Shown here piece by piece: positions 8,840 to 17,914 of a stretch of 64,000 nucleotides of DNA (its first letter is position 1; every line of letters starts with the position of its first letter). Below the pieces are notes generated by a model. The model searched no databases, was not told the origin of the DNA, and worked only from the letters and a program-made list of their open reading frames with translations. Position numbers and translations under genes: made by a program. This stretch comes from CAUJGP01 sp964612425 (GTDB taxonomy: Bacteria; Bdellovibrionota; Bdellovibrionia; Bdellovibrionales; Bdellovibrionaceae): positions 1 to 64,000 of the forward strand of contig CAZTDX010000001.1 of assembly GCA_964612425.1 (NCBI GenBank), given 5' to 3'.

Positions 8840-11353
8840 ATGAAAATAAAACTTCCTGTCGATGACGCCATCCCCGAAATTCAAAAAGCTTTAGCGCATC
8901 AAAATAATTTGATTGTTATTGCCGAACCTGGCGCCGGGAAAACAACCCGTGTACCTCCGTCACTAATATCACAAACCAATAAAAAAATTCTCATGCTTCA
9001 ACCTCGACGGATTGCGGCCCGCGCTGCGGCGGAAAGAATCGCCGAAGAGAATGGTTGGACTCTTGGCAAAGAGGTTGGCTATCGCGTTCGTTTTGAAGAC
9101 TGCACAACTCCACAAACAAGATTGATAGTCCTTACTGAGGCCCTATTAATGCGGGAACTTCTAAATGATCCCGAACTCACAGAATACGGTATTATTATTT
9201 TAGATGAATTTCATGAACGAAATTTATTTACTGATGCTGGACTCGCCGCTCTCAAAGAGCTTCAAGATCTACAAAGGCCTGATTTAAAAATACTGATTAT
9301 GTCTGCAAGCCTCGATCCTATTCCACTATCGAAGTATTTAAATTCATCGCAAACAATTTCTGTGCCTGGGAGAGTATTTCCAGTTGAGGTGATCTATGAT
9401 CAGCAAGCACAGCTTTTAAATACGGACCGAAATTTTATAGAGCGAGTGAGTGATCGTGTTTTTTCATCGCTCATCAGTGCCGACCCCTCTCGGCATATTT
9501 TAGTATTTTTACCAGGGCTCAGCGAAATTCAACGAGTGAGTGAGTCATTAACTAAAAATCAGCGCTGGTCTCAATATCGGAGACAAGTGTTTGGACTTCA
9601 TGGCAGCTTATCTCTCCGAGAGCAGCACCAAATATTAAATTCTCAGGAATCCAAAGTAATCTTGGCTACCAATGTTGCTGAAACAAGCTTAACCATTGAT
9701 GGTGTTGACACGGTGATCGACTCAGGGCTGGCGCGTGACTTACAATACGATCAACGACGACTTTTTCCATGGCTAAAAACCATCCGTATCAGCAAGGCCT
9801 CTGCAGAACAACGAAAGGGGCGCGCCGGTCGACAGTATCCAGGCCGCTGCTACCGAATGTGGTCAAAGCTTGATGAAACGTCACTACCGCCTTATTCAGC
9901 TCCTGATATTATCACTCAGGATCTCAGCGAACTTTTGCTGATGTTGTACCAACTAGGAATCACTGATCCAAATTCTTTTAGCTGGTATGAGAGCCCTCCA
10001 AAACAAAGCATTGAGAGAGCAAAACAGTTTTTATTGAGCCTTGGACTCATTGAGAAAATGGATGAGACTCTTTATCGTCTCAATTCAAAAGGACAATGGG
10101 CTCAGCAATTACCACTCAGTCCCAGACTTGCCTCTCTTGTTTATGAAGGACTGAAGTTAAATAAACTCTCTTTATCCATAAAACTAGCCTCTTTGCTCAA
10201 TGAACGTGACCCTTGGAGGAGAGAAAATCTTGATTCTTATCAAAGTGATTCTCAAGATTCTGATCTTATTCCAAGACTTATGGGGCTTGATCAAGACACC
10301 CATCGTGGTGGCGAGTTCCAAGTAATCCATCAAACCATTAAGCAAATAACAAAAATTGTGAAGAAACTCACAAGCACTCTCCCCTCCCTTGATCATTTTG
10401 AACATGGCTCCCAGCAGATGGCAGCAAGCGAAATATCAAAGCTTCTCTTTTCCAGTTTTTCTGATCGCATTGCCAGACGGCGACGCCCTCAAGAAAAATC
10501 AGCACTCAACGTTGGACAAAAAGGTGTAGAGCTTTCTCCTCAAAGCCTTGTTAAAAATTCAGAGTTTTTCTTTTGTCTTCAAGGACATGCTAATGATAGC
10601 AACGGTAATGCTATTGTTGATTTAGCACATTCAATCCCTAAAAATTTACTCCTAGAACTTGGCGCTAATGAAATCACCCTATCTGAAGAACATAAGTTTT
10701 TTCCAGAAAAAGACACCTGGATGAGCCAAGAGCAAAAAATGTTTCGTGATCTTCCCATTGAAGAGCCAACTTTGAAACCACTCATCATGAATAGTGAGAC
10801 TCTTCTTGCCTTAGCTAAAGAATCTTTTGCAGATTGGAAGACAAATATTTCGAGTTTACAAAACTGGTTTTTACGTTTGAATTTGGCAAAGAAACTTTGG
10901 CCAACAGAAGTTTGGCCAGAGCAAAAGGAGTGGGAATTAAATACCATAGAAATGGCGTGTCTTGGTGAAAAATCACTGCAAGCCGTGAAGGAAAAAGATT
11001 GGAATGATTTATTTTTAATCCCACTCAATAAAAATCAAAAGCATCTTTTAACAAAAGAATTGCCTCTTACAATCACTACACCAAAGGGACGGAGCTTCCC
11101 ATTAATTTATGAGACTTCAGGAATCGTTAATCTAGAACTAAAAATTCAAGATGCGTTCGGATGGAAAGAAACGCCAAAAATAGCTCAAGGAAAAATTAAA
11201 ATTCGCATGTTCTTACTCGGACCACACATGAGACCACTGCAAACTACTGATGATCTGGCTTCTTTTTGGAAAGGAACTTATCAAGAGTTACGCCCCTCAC
11301 TCAAAGCAAGATACCCCAAACATTCCTGGCCAGAAGACCCAGGAATTTTTTAG
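8840..11353 (+). CDS. hrpB: ATP-dependent RNA helicase HrpB
   Basis: A DEAH/DExH superfamily 2 helicase. It has Walker A EPGAGKTTR, the DExH box as LDEFHERN, motif III MSAS, and motif VI with QRKGRAGR. The HrpB-type C-terminal region ends at 'RYPKHSWPEDPG', the typical HrpB end. The product is about 837 residues from the ATG at 8840, a normal length. The frame is open eight codons further upstream (TTG at 8816), but the ATG follows a GGTGGACGAG stretch and gives the family's usual N-terminus. The role of HrpB in bacteria is poorly defined, with RNA metabolism presumed. The stop is two bases from the convergent toxin gene. Confidence 0.93.
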   Translation: MKIKLPVDDAIPEIQKALAHQNNLIVIAEPGAGKTTRVPPSLISQTNKKILMLQPRRIAARAAAERIAEENGWTLGKEVGYRVRFEDCTTPQTRLIVLTEALLMRELLNDPELTEYGIIILDEFHERNLFTDAGLAALKELQDLQRPDLKILIMSASLDPIPLSKYLNSSQTISVPGRVFPVEVIYDQQAQLLNTDRNFIERVSDRVFSSLISADPSRHILVFLPGLSEIQRVSESLTKNQRWSQYRRQVFGLHGSLSLREQHQILNSQESKVILATNVAETSLTIDGVDTVIDSGLARDLQYDQRRLFPWLKTIRISKASAEQRKGRAGRQYPGRCYRMWSKLDETSLPPYSAPDIITQDLSELLLMLYQLGITDPNSFSWYESPPKQSIERAKQFLLSLGLIEKMDETLYRLNSKGQWAQQLPLSPRLASLVYEGLKLNKLSLSIKLASLLNERDPWRRENLDSYQSDSQDSDLIPRLMGLDQDTHRGGEFQVIHQTIKQITKIVKKLTSTLPSLDHFEHGSQQMAASEISKLLFSSFSDRIARRRRPQEKSALNVGQKGVELSPQSLVKNSEFFFCLQGHANDSNGNAIVDLAHSIPKNLLLELGANEITLSEEHKFFPEKDTWMSQEQKMFRDLPIEEPTLKPLIMNSETLLALAKESFADWKTNISSLQNWFLRLNLAKKLWPTEVWPEQKEWELNTIEMACLGEKSLQAVKEKDWNDLFLIPLNKNQKHLLTKELPLTITTPKGRSFPLIYETSGIVNLELKIQDAFGWKETPKIAQGKIKIRMFLLGPHMRPLQTTDDLASFWKGTYQELRPSLKARYPKHSWPEDPGIF

Positions 11354-11355
11354 TT

Positions 11356-11715
11356 TTAAAATTTAACTTTTAATGCCGAGGCAGCTTTTTGTAACTTTTT
11401 GTCTAAAGTATACAATTTTGCACCTTCCTCAATAGCAGAACATAAAATGATAGAATCGACTAAACCAATTCCATAGGTCCAAATTTTTTTACTCTGGATA
11501 AAACTGTCAATAGCCTCGGTAGATGGATTCTTAACTTGAGGTAGAGAACTTAGAAGAGAGTGTAAGATTTTGTTCTTCAAACTTCCGCCTAAGCTTATTT
11601 CCAATAACACAAATGGATGAATTAGCACTTGATCATTTTCTAATAACTCATTTAACGAAATATCTCCATACTTTATAAAATGAACAAAAATAGAAGTATC
11701 AACAATGACTTTCAT
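11356..11715 (-). CDS. PIN-domain toxin, VapC-like
   Basis: A 119-residue PIN-domain RNase. The acidic Mg-binding residues are in place: Asp6 (VIVDTS), Glu39 (LLEISLG), Asp87 (GLVDSII) and Asp105 (LYTLDKK). The family cleaves tRNA or rRNA when free of its antitoxin. The start overlaps the stop of the small upstream gene by four bases, the usual VapBC order (antitoxin first, toxin second). Convergent with hrpB, with a two-base gap. Confidence 0.88.
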   Translation of the reverse strand: MKVIVDTSIFVHFIKYGDISLNELLENDQVLIHPFVLLEISLGGSLKNKILHSLLSSLPQVKNPSTEAIDSFIQSKKIWTYGIGLVDSIILCSAIEEGAKLYTLDKKLQKAASALKVKF

Positions 11716-11897
11716 CTATTTCTTCGACCTGCTTTAAACTTTTTATCCGTACCAGAAAGCTTTAGAATTTGTTCTTTTGTCATTTTTTCAATTAATGCCT
11801 GCAAACCCAACTTCACAACTTCATTTTTTTTATTTTGATGGCTTAATTCCATTGCTTTTTTTAACAATTTTTCTTCTAAATTTAAAACGGCTTTCAT
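11712..11897 (-). CDS. VapB-like antitoxin
   Basis: A 61-residue protein. It starts 'MKAVLNLEEKLLKKAMELSH', a ribbon-helix-helix type start (short strand plus helix) seen in VapB antitoxins ('MKTTLNIDDELLKEA'). A basic tail (KKFKAGRRNR) would contact the toxin. It lies immediately upstream of the PIN toxin with an ATGA-type overlap, so it is probably autoregulatory. Confidence 0.82.
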   Translation of the reverse strand: MKAVLNLEEKLLKKAMELSHQNKKNEVVKLGLQALIEKMTKEQILKLSGTDKKFKAGRRNR

Positions 11898-12384
11898 ATT
11901 AACCCTTTAGTTATTCATAATTAAATTATGATTTATTTAAATTTTAATTTAATTTTTTTTTACAATCAACCAAAATACTCGTCAAGATCAGGGAACGAGA
12001 AATATTAAGAATTAATTTTTAAAGGTCTAGCTGGACTCGGGATTAAATAAAAATTATAGCGAGCAGCAGGAGAGAAACCACCATGTTTCGCTGTCCCTAA
12101 AACTCGTTACTGTTGGCGATAAATTAAAAGAAAATTACTCGAAACAAAAACCCTCTAAAGTGTTTAAGACCCCTTAATCAAAAACTAAATTAGATAACTC
12201 TTATTATGATCGCATTAGACAAATCACTCGCAGAGTCAGTAAAGCAACCTTATTGGTTAAGCACTGTCAAATTCTAAAGCTAGAAAATGACAAACTTACT
12301 GTATTTTATTACATAAAATCACAGAACTCTGAAGCTGGTTAGTCGATAGTTTATTAAAAATTTTATTGCGAAATTCAACAATTA
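11898..12384. other. 487-bp gene-poor region with a possible decayed reading frame
   Basis: Very AT-rich upstream of vapB. A 54-codon stop-to-stop frame on the plus strand at 12178-12342 (containing DNSYYDRIRQITRRVSKA) has no start codon and no recognised relatives. It may be a gene remnant. No RNA gene or clear repeat is visible. The promoter of the downstream P-type ATPase must lie at the right end. Confidence 0.4.
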
Positions 12385-15174
12385 GTGGTGATATTTATCA
12401 CTGTGAAATTACCTACTCAAGGCTCTAATGCAAAAACTGATGATTCTTCTTTCTACCTGCTTCCATTGGAAGACTTGTATCAGAACCTCCAATCTGATCC
12501 CAGTCATGGTTTAAATAAAATTGATGTTCAAAATAAACAAAGTCACTACGGCAAAAATCAATTGCCAGAGCCCCCTAAAAAATCATTAATACGGGTCTTT
12601 TTTCAGCAATTCTTAAGTCCGCTTATTTACCTACTCATTATTGCTGCGGGGATTTCTATTTTCATTGGAGAGGCCAGAGATGCTTACGTCATATTAGTCG
12701 TATTAATTCTTAACGCCCTTATTGGAGCGCTTCAAGAGGATCGCGCGGAAAGATCCATGAGGGCACTCAAAAAACTTTCTGAGTTTCACACCAGAGTCTT
12801 GAGATGTGGTAAAGAGGAAATCATCGACTCTCGCGAAGTTGTACCTGGAGATATCTTGATATTAAATGCTGGCGACGCAGTTCCTGCCGATGCAAGATTA
12901 ATTGAGATTATCTCACTTTCCGCTTCAGAAGCGGCGCTCACGGGAGAGTCCACACCAGTAACTAAAAATTGTTTAAATATTGAAATCGAAGGACCGCTTT
13001 CTGAACGGTTCAATATGATTTTTGCGGGTACTTTTATAACTACAGGCAAAGCCAAAGCCATAGTGGTAGCAACTGGACTGCAAAATGAAATTGGGAAGAT
13101 TGCAAAACTCACTGCAACAACTTTGCCCCCCAAAACAAACCTCGAATTGCAAATTCAGGAGTTTGGAAGGCGACTTCTTTATGCCTCAGGACTCATCTTT
13201 GTTTTAGTCATTTTTATAGGCCTGCTGAGAGGTAATTCTTTTGCTGAAATTTTCATGATTGCTATGAGCCAAATTGTTTCACTTGTCCCAGAAGGACTAC
13301 CTGTGGCCATCACCATCGCCCTAGCCGTTGGTGTGCATCGAATGTCCAAAAGAAAAACCATTGTAAGAAAACTCTCAGCTGTTGAGTCTCTAGGCTCAAC
13401 AACTTTAATTTGTACGGATAAAACAGGCACACTCACTCGTAATGAAATAGTTGTAACTAATATTTATTTACCATCAAATAACACCCATCTTCTGATCACA
13501 GGCGAAGGATACTCTCCTCAGGGAGACATTTTTGAATCTCCCTCCTTAGATTCAAATATTAAAACTCCATTTCAAGCTCATTCGAATAAAAACTTTCAGA
13601 CACTTATAGAAGCCATCACTCTTTGTAACGACGCTCAATTGATTTCCCCTAAAGCTCCTAGTGATCAATGGAAAATCATAGGTGATCCAACGGAAGGAGC
13701 CATGCTCGTCCTGGCAGAAAAGGCTGGGGTTGCTACATCGGAGATGAGAAAAAACTTTCCGCGCAAAGCAGAACTCCCTTTCTCGTCTGAAGCTAAGTTG
13801 ATGGCAACCCAAAACATTATCCATGGTAAAAACATTGTATTCTTAAAGGGAGCGCCCGAATCCCTCCTTCCTATGTGTTCATCTGAACTTGATCACGACA
13901 AACGACTCTCTCAATTAGATGTCGCACATCAAATGGCTTCTAAGGCTCTGCGAGTCTTGGCTGTAGGGTACGTTGAAGATGCTATTATCCAAGAAGATCA
14001 AGGATTTTCTTTATTTAAAAATAAAGTGACTTTTCTTGGACTGATTGGCGAGATAGATCCTCCGCGCCAAGAAGTTTCACAAGCCATTCAAGATTGCCAG
14101 AGCGCTGGAATTAAAACGGTCATGATAACAGGTGATCATAAAACGACGGGGCTTGCCATCGCCAACACGCTCGGCTTATTAAATAAAAATAGTTTATCTT
14201 CGAGCGCCCACCTTCAACATTGCCTTGATGGCCAGGAGTTAGATCGCCTCTCAGAGGAAGAGCTTTTAGAAAGAATTGATTCCATCAACGTATTTGCACG
14301 AGTTCACCCCACTCAAAAATTAAGAATAGTACAATCCTTCCAAGCAAAAGGACATACCGTGGCTATGACGGGAGATGGTGTTAATGATGCTCCAGCTCTG
14401 GTCAGTGCTAATGTTGGGGTTGCGATGGGAATGACGGGAACTGATGTGGCCAAAGAAGCTGCAAAAATAATTATTACAGATGATAACTTTTCTACTTTAG
14501 TCGCTGCGATTGCCGAAGGTAGGCTTGTTTATCAAAACATCAAAAAGCTCATTCTTTTTTTATTTGTCACTTCTATAGACGAAGTGGTTGTTTTACTATT
14601 AGCACTAATTTCTGGTTTTCCGCTTCCTCTTACTGCCGTTCAAATTTTATGGATTAACTTAGTTACCGAAGGAACTCTCACGATCAATTTAGTGATGGAA
14701 GCCATGGAGGGAGATGAAATGAAGATGCCTCCAGCTTCAAATAGAGCAACCCTCATTGATAAAAGCCTTTTAAAGCGCATGCCCTTGATGGTACTTTCCT
14801 CCGTAGCAGCTACCTTTGGCTGGTTTTTGTATTTAAACTTTAATGGAGTTTCAGTTCAGCAAATTCAGACAGAAACCTTTACCATGCTTGCTGTATGCCA
14901 GTGGTTTAATTTGTTAAATTGCCGTTCTTCTACACAATCCGTTTTTAAATTAACTTTATTTAAAAATAATCTGTGGTTACTCGGAGGACTCATCTTCGCT
15001 AATCTACTTCAAATAGCAGTTATTTACTGGAAACCACTAGCCCAGTTTTTTAACACAGTCCCAATCCCTCTCACTCATGTATTAGTGATTGGTTGTATCG
15101 CCAGTATCGTTTTATGGACAGAGGAGTTGAGGAAGAAATTTTTTAAAAAGAAATTGAAAGTAGTTCACTCATAG
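12385..15174 (+). CDS. P-type cation-transporting ATPase (P2-like)
   Basis: A full-length P-type ATPase of about 929 residues. It has an N-terminal cation-ATPase domain, TGES (actuator), VPEGLP in M4, CTDKTGTLTRNE with the phosphorylated Asp, TGDHKTT and MTGDGVNDAP, then a C-terminal bundle of membrane helices. The PEGLP motif and overall plan fit the P2 group (Ca2+ or Na+/K+-type pumps). M6 reads LWINLVTEGTLTINLVMEAMEGDEMKMPP, whereas Ca2+ pumps have NLVTDGLPA; the change of the key Asp-Gly-x-Pro to Glu-Gly-x-Leu makes the transported ion uncertain. GTG at 12385 and an in-frame GTG at 12403 are both possible starts. The last six bases overlap the convergent DUF366 gene. Confidence 0.88.
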   Translation: MVIFITVKLPTQGSNAKTDDSSFYLLPLEDLYQNLQSDPSHGLNKIDVQNKQSHYGKNQLPEPPKKSLIRVFFQQFLSPLIYLLIIAAGISIFIGEARDAYVILVVLILNALIGALQEDRAERSMRALKKLSEFHTRVLRCGKEEIIDSREVVPGDILILNAGDAVPADARLIEIISLSASEAALTGESTPVTKNCLNIEIEGPLSERFNMIFAGTFITTGKAKAIVVATGLQNEIGKIAKLTATTLPPKTNLELQIQEFGRRLLYASGLIFVLVIFIGLLRGNSFAEIFMIAMSQIVSLVPEGLPVAITIALAVGVHRMSKRKTIVRKLSAVESLGSTTLICTDKTGTLTRNEIVVTNIYLPSNNTHLLITGEGYSPQGDIFESPSLDSNIKTPFQAHSNKNFQTLIEAITLCNDAQLISPKAPSDQWKIIGDPTEGAMLVLAEKAGVATSEMRKNFPRKAELPFSSEAKLMATQNIIHGKNIVFLKGAPESLLPMCSSELDHDKRLSQLDVAHQMASKALRVLAVGYVEDAIIQEDQGFSLFKNKVTFLGLIGEIDPPRQEVSQAIQDCQSAGIKTVMITGDHKTTGLAIANTLGLLNKNSLSSSAHLQHCLDGQELDRLSEEELLERIDSINVFARVHPTQKLRIVQSFQAKGHTVAMTGDGVNDAPALVSANVGVAMGMTGTDVAKEAAKIIITDDNFSTLVAAIAEGRLVYQNIKKLILFLFVTSIDEVVVLLLALISGFPLPLTAVQILWINLVTEGTLTINLVMEAMEGDEMKMPPASNRATLIDKSLLKRMPLMVLSSVAATFGWFLYLNFNGVSVQQIQTETFTMLAVCQWFNLLNCRSSTQSVFKLTLFKNNLWLLGGLIFANLLQIAVIYWKPLAQFFNTVPIPLTHVLVIGCIASIVLWTEELRKKFFKKKLKVVHS

Positions 15175-15735
15175 CAACGGACGGACCTTTCGGGTGGCAT
15201 TGAGGATGGAGGACCACTCCAAGGCCAAAGCATCCATTGCAGCACCGGCAAATTCTCTAGGCTCAATTCGTAAATCTTCTAAGGAGCAGGTCTTAATGGG
15301 AGTTCCAAGATTAGAGACATTGACGGCAAAATGCAACATGGTTGATACCGCGCTCTGTGAAGCAATGCTGATGGATAATTTTCGGTCTCCCCAGTAAAGA
15401 TCATCACCATCACGAACTATGCTCTGCTCTTCAAGCTCTGGTGATAACTCCACTAATAAATCTTTAACAATAGAAGCAAAAAGTCTTTGAAGCAAAACTC
15501 CCGAAGCTAACTCTCTATCAAATACTTCTACAATAAAATGCAGCATATCACTTCCTGCAATCGCGCTCTGTGCGATGAGATCTTCGCCATCAACCATATG
15601 TTCAAAGCTCACACTACAAGAACCTCTCCACGCAATAACACTGTCACCAAGAATACCCCAACGCAAATAAGCAAAAAGTGGTTTTAATTGTGTGCCATCG
15701 TAATGAAGTGATTCTTCAATCCAAGAAGTTTGCAT
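15169..15735 (-). CDS. DUF366 family protein
   Basis: A 188-residue protein recognised from the DUF366 pattern: 'HYDGTQLKP' near the N-terminus, 'GDSVIAWRG', an acidic 'DLIAQSAIAGSDMLHFIVE', and the C-terminal 'SISIASQSAVSTMLHFAVNVSNLGTPI'. The biochemical function of the family is unknown to me. The ATG at 15735 is chosen because GGAGAG lies five bases upstream and the family motif begins soon after; the frame is open 27 codons further but without a better ribosome site. The 3' end overlaps the convergent P-type ATPase gene by six bases. Confidence 0.8.
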   Translation of the reverse strand: MQTSWIEESLHYDGTQLKPLFAYLRWGILGDSVIAWRGSCSVSFEHMVDGEDLIAQSAIAGSDMLHFIVEVFDRELASGVLLQRLFASIVKDLLVELSPELEEQSIVRDGDDLYWGDRKLSISIASQSAVSTMLHFAVNVSNLGTPIKTCSLEDLRIEPREFAGAAMDALALEWSSILNATRKVRPLL

Positions 15736-15989
15736 AGTCTCTCCCAACACTTTCATAATATAACAAACGTCGAGGATTGTAACAATGAGTTTGTCATTGA
15801 GAGTCATCATATCCATTGCCTAATGATTCTAATTCTATTCAAAAGTCGAGGCTTTGAACTCTTCATCAAAGATAAGACCTGGCCTTTCCAACCCCTAGGG
15901 AATGAAATGATAATAAAAGTGATCAACAAACTAAAAATGATTTTATAAAGCTGTTGATTAAACACTCAAACCCAATGAAAGGATCTAGC

Positions 15990-16292
15990 ATGTCTGCTAA
16001 TTACGATATCGCGAATCTTTATCAATTTCTCACTCAAACTCCCGAAGGAGGCCTCAGGAAAATGCTCGTTGATGGCAAACCCATGACAGAAATTCATTTT
16101 AACCTTATGATGAAGGTTGTTAAGCATGGTGATGAAAAAGAATTTGCAAATTTTTGCGAGTCTGGTAATTTTCCAGCTATTCGACTTTCTCCAAAAGAAC
16201 AAACTCTGAAAGAGACTTTTTGGAATGACTGCTTGAAAACATTTGGCGCAAGAGGATTATTGCAACCTGGCGGCTCCAAATCAGCAGCCTAG
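15990..16292 (+). CDS. Conserved-looking small hypothetical protein
   Basis: About 100 residues from the ATG at 15990, which has AAAGGA six bases upstream; ATGs at 15954 and 15975 in the same frame are less well placed. It is soluble, with no signal or membrane segment and a helical pattern. The C-terminus is Gly/Ser-rich (LLQPGGSKSAA). Family not recognised. It is followed after 43 bp by the cobalamin adenosyltransferase gene and may be co-transcribed with it. Confidence 0.6.
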   Translation: MSANYDIANLYQFLTQTPEGGLRKMLVDGKPMTEIHFNLMMKVVKHGDEKEFANFCESGNFPAIRLSPKEQTLKETFWNDCLKTFGARGLLQPGGSKSAA

Positions 16293-16335
16293 TTTAAAAT
16301 CTCATTTCGTTATTTTTTGGAACCAAGGATTATCA

Positions 16336-16905
16336 ATGGCTAAAATTTATACACGACATGGCGACCAAGGAATGACTTCACTCGTGGGAGGTACCCGCCT
16401 CCCGAAATCTCACCCCCGACTTCATGCCTACGGGACTTTGGACGAGCTTAACGTCTGCATTGGCCTGACTCTCTCTCAACTCACAGACACCATTAATCCC
16501 AACAATCAAACAAAAAATATTTTATTACGAATTCAAAATGAATTATTTATTGCCGGTGGCCTACTTGCCTGCGACGACCCAAAGTGGCTGAGCCAACTAC
16601 CCACTTTAAAAGAAACTATGATCAACCAATTAGAAATTGAAATAGATCAATGGACTCAAACTCTACCGCCACTCAAAAACTTTATTCTTCCCGGTGGACA
16701 CCCTTCCGCACTTCACGCGCACGTAGCAAGAACGGTTTGTCGGCGCGCCGAGCGCTGGACCTTAACCGTATTAGAAGAGAACCCTTCAGCAGTAAATGAA
16801 CTTATTTTAAAGTATCTCAATCGACTCAGTGACCATCTCTTTACATTAAGCCGTTGGTTTAATCACACCTTAAATCAAACCGAAACTCCCTGGATCCCAG
16901 CGTGA
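16336..16905 (+). CDS. Cob(I)alamin adenosyltransferase, PduO type
   Basis: The start 'MAKIYTRHGDQGMTSLVGGTRLPK' is the PduO/MMAB N-terminal ATP-binding motif (KIYTRxGDxGxTxL). 'AYGTLDELNVCIGL' and the C-terminal 'RTVCRRAERW' motif (R-x-x-x-R-x-A-E-R) follow. It transfers the 5'-deoxyadenosyl group from ATP to cob(I)alamin, feeding B12-dependent enzymes; none is in the window. ATG at 16336 is chosen for its AAGGA site and because the motif starts at once; the frame is open 31 codons upstream. The product is 189 residues, the normal length. Confidence 0.93.
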   Translation: MAKIYTRHGDQGMTSLVGGTRLPKSHPRLHAYGTLDELNVCIGLTLSQLTDTINPNNQTKNILLRIQNELFIAGGLLACDDPKWLSQLPTLKETMINQLEIEIDQWTQTLPPLKNFILPGGHPSALHAHVARTVCRRAERWTLTVLEENPSAVNELILKYLNRLSDHLFTLSRWFNHTLNQTETPWIPA

Positions 16906-16964
16906 AGTCGAGTCCTGCTAGTCTTTACTTAAATGTTGAGGAATCACCTGATAGACTTTAACCT

Positions 16965-17879
16965 GTGAAGCTATCATTTAATAAAGCTCAAATTACTCCT
17001 TCTTTTTTAGAACGTTGGTACCCGCTGATTGCGTCAACCTTGGTGGGTTTTTGCGTCGCCGATTTACTGATTCTTTATGTGCGACCCATGATGCTACCGA
17101 CTAAAGCGCCCCCCAGTAAACAAGTCATGCCTATTACAAATCAACTTCAACCTCGAGGAAGCTACAACAATATCACCTCAAAAAATATTTTTAATTGGGA
17201 TGGGACAATTCCTGATGCCCTCACTCCCAAAGGACAAAAAGATAAAAAAGACGAACAAATTCCTGTTCCAACCCAACTCCCTATTAATCTTATCGGTACG
17301 ATTGTTCATTCAAATCCTCTGAAGTCTGTGGCCAGTCTGGATTTAAAAAGTAAGAATCAAACAATTTCTGCAAGAGTCAAAGCAGAGATTGAAAATATGA
17401 TTGAGATTTTAAAAATTGAACGAAACAAAGTCATCTTTCGCAACCTCAATAACAATCAATTAGAGTATGTTGAAATTCAAACAAAAAGTAAAATTTCCTT
17501 TCAGGGTTCGACATCTCCGCCCCCCAGTAACGCCGTCGTTCAAGCTACAGCTCCCAACCAATTTAGTTTAAAAAGAACCGATGTTTTAAAATACACAAAT
17601 AATCTTGCCTCCCTCTTGCAGCAAGCACGTTCTGCTCCTCACCGCGATCCACGCACGGGAGAAATTGATGGATTCACAGTTTTAGATTTTCAACCCGGGA
17701 GTATTTTTGAACAACTGGGTCTCAATCGCATGGATGTGATCAAGTCTGTCAATGGTGAACCCGTAGATAGCCCCGCCAAAGCGATGGAGTTGTATAATGC
17801 TCTTAAAAGTTCAGACCGTGTTTCCCTCTCCATTGAGCGGGGTGGAAAATCAGAAACGTTAGATTTTAGTATTAAATAG
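16965..17879 (+). CDS. gspC: Type II secretion inner-membrane protein GspC
   Basis: A 304-residue protein. It has a short cytoplasmic N-terminus, one membrane helix (about residues 19-40), and a periplasmic homology region (about 105-170, 'PINLIGTIVHSNPLKSVASL'). The C-terminal PDZ domain (about 225-300) contains 'GFTVLDFQPGSIFEQLGLNRMDVI'. GspC links the inner-membrane platform to the GspD secretin. The start is GTG. First gene of a gspC-D-E-F run with short gaps (about 35 bp), clearly an operon. Confidence 0.9.
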   Translation: MKLSFNKAQITPSFLERWYPLIASTLVGFCVADLLILYVRPMMLPTKAPPSKQVMPITNQLQPRGSYNNITSKNIFNWDGTIPDALTPKGQKDKKDEQIPVPTQLPINLIGTIVHSNPLKSVASLDLKSKNQTISARVKAEIENMIEILKIERNKVIFRNLNNNQLEYVEIQTKSKISFQGSTSPPPSNAVVQATAPNQFSLKRTDVLKYTNNLASLLQQARSAPHRDPRTGEIDGFTVLDFQPGSIFEQLGLNRMDVIKSVNGEPVDSPAKAMELYNALKSSDRVSLSIERGGKSETLDFSIK

Positions 17880-17914
17880 TTTTTATTTGCCATGATGGCA
17901 TAAAAAGGTGTCTT

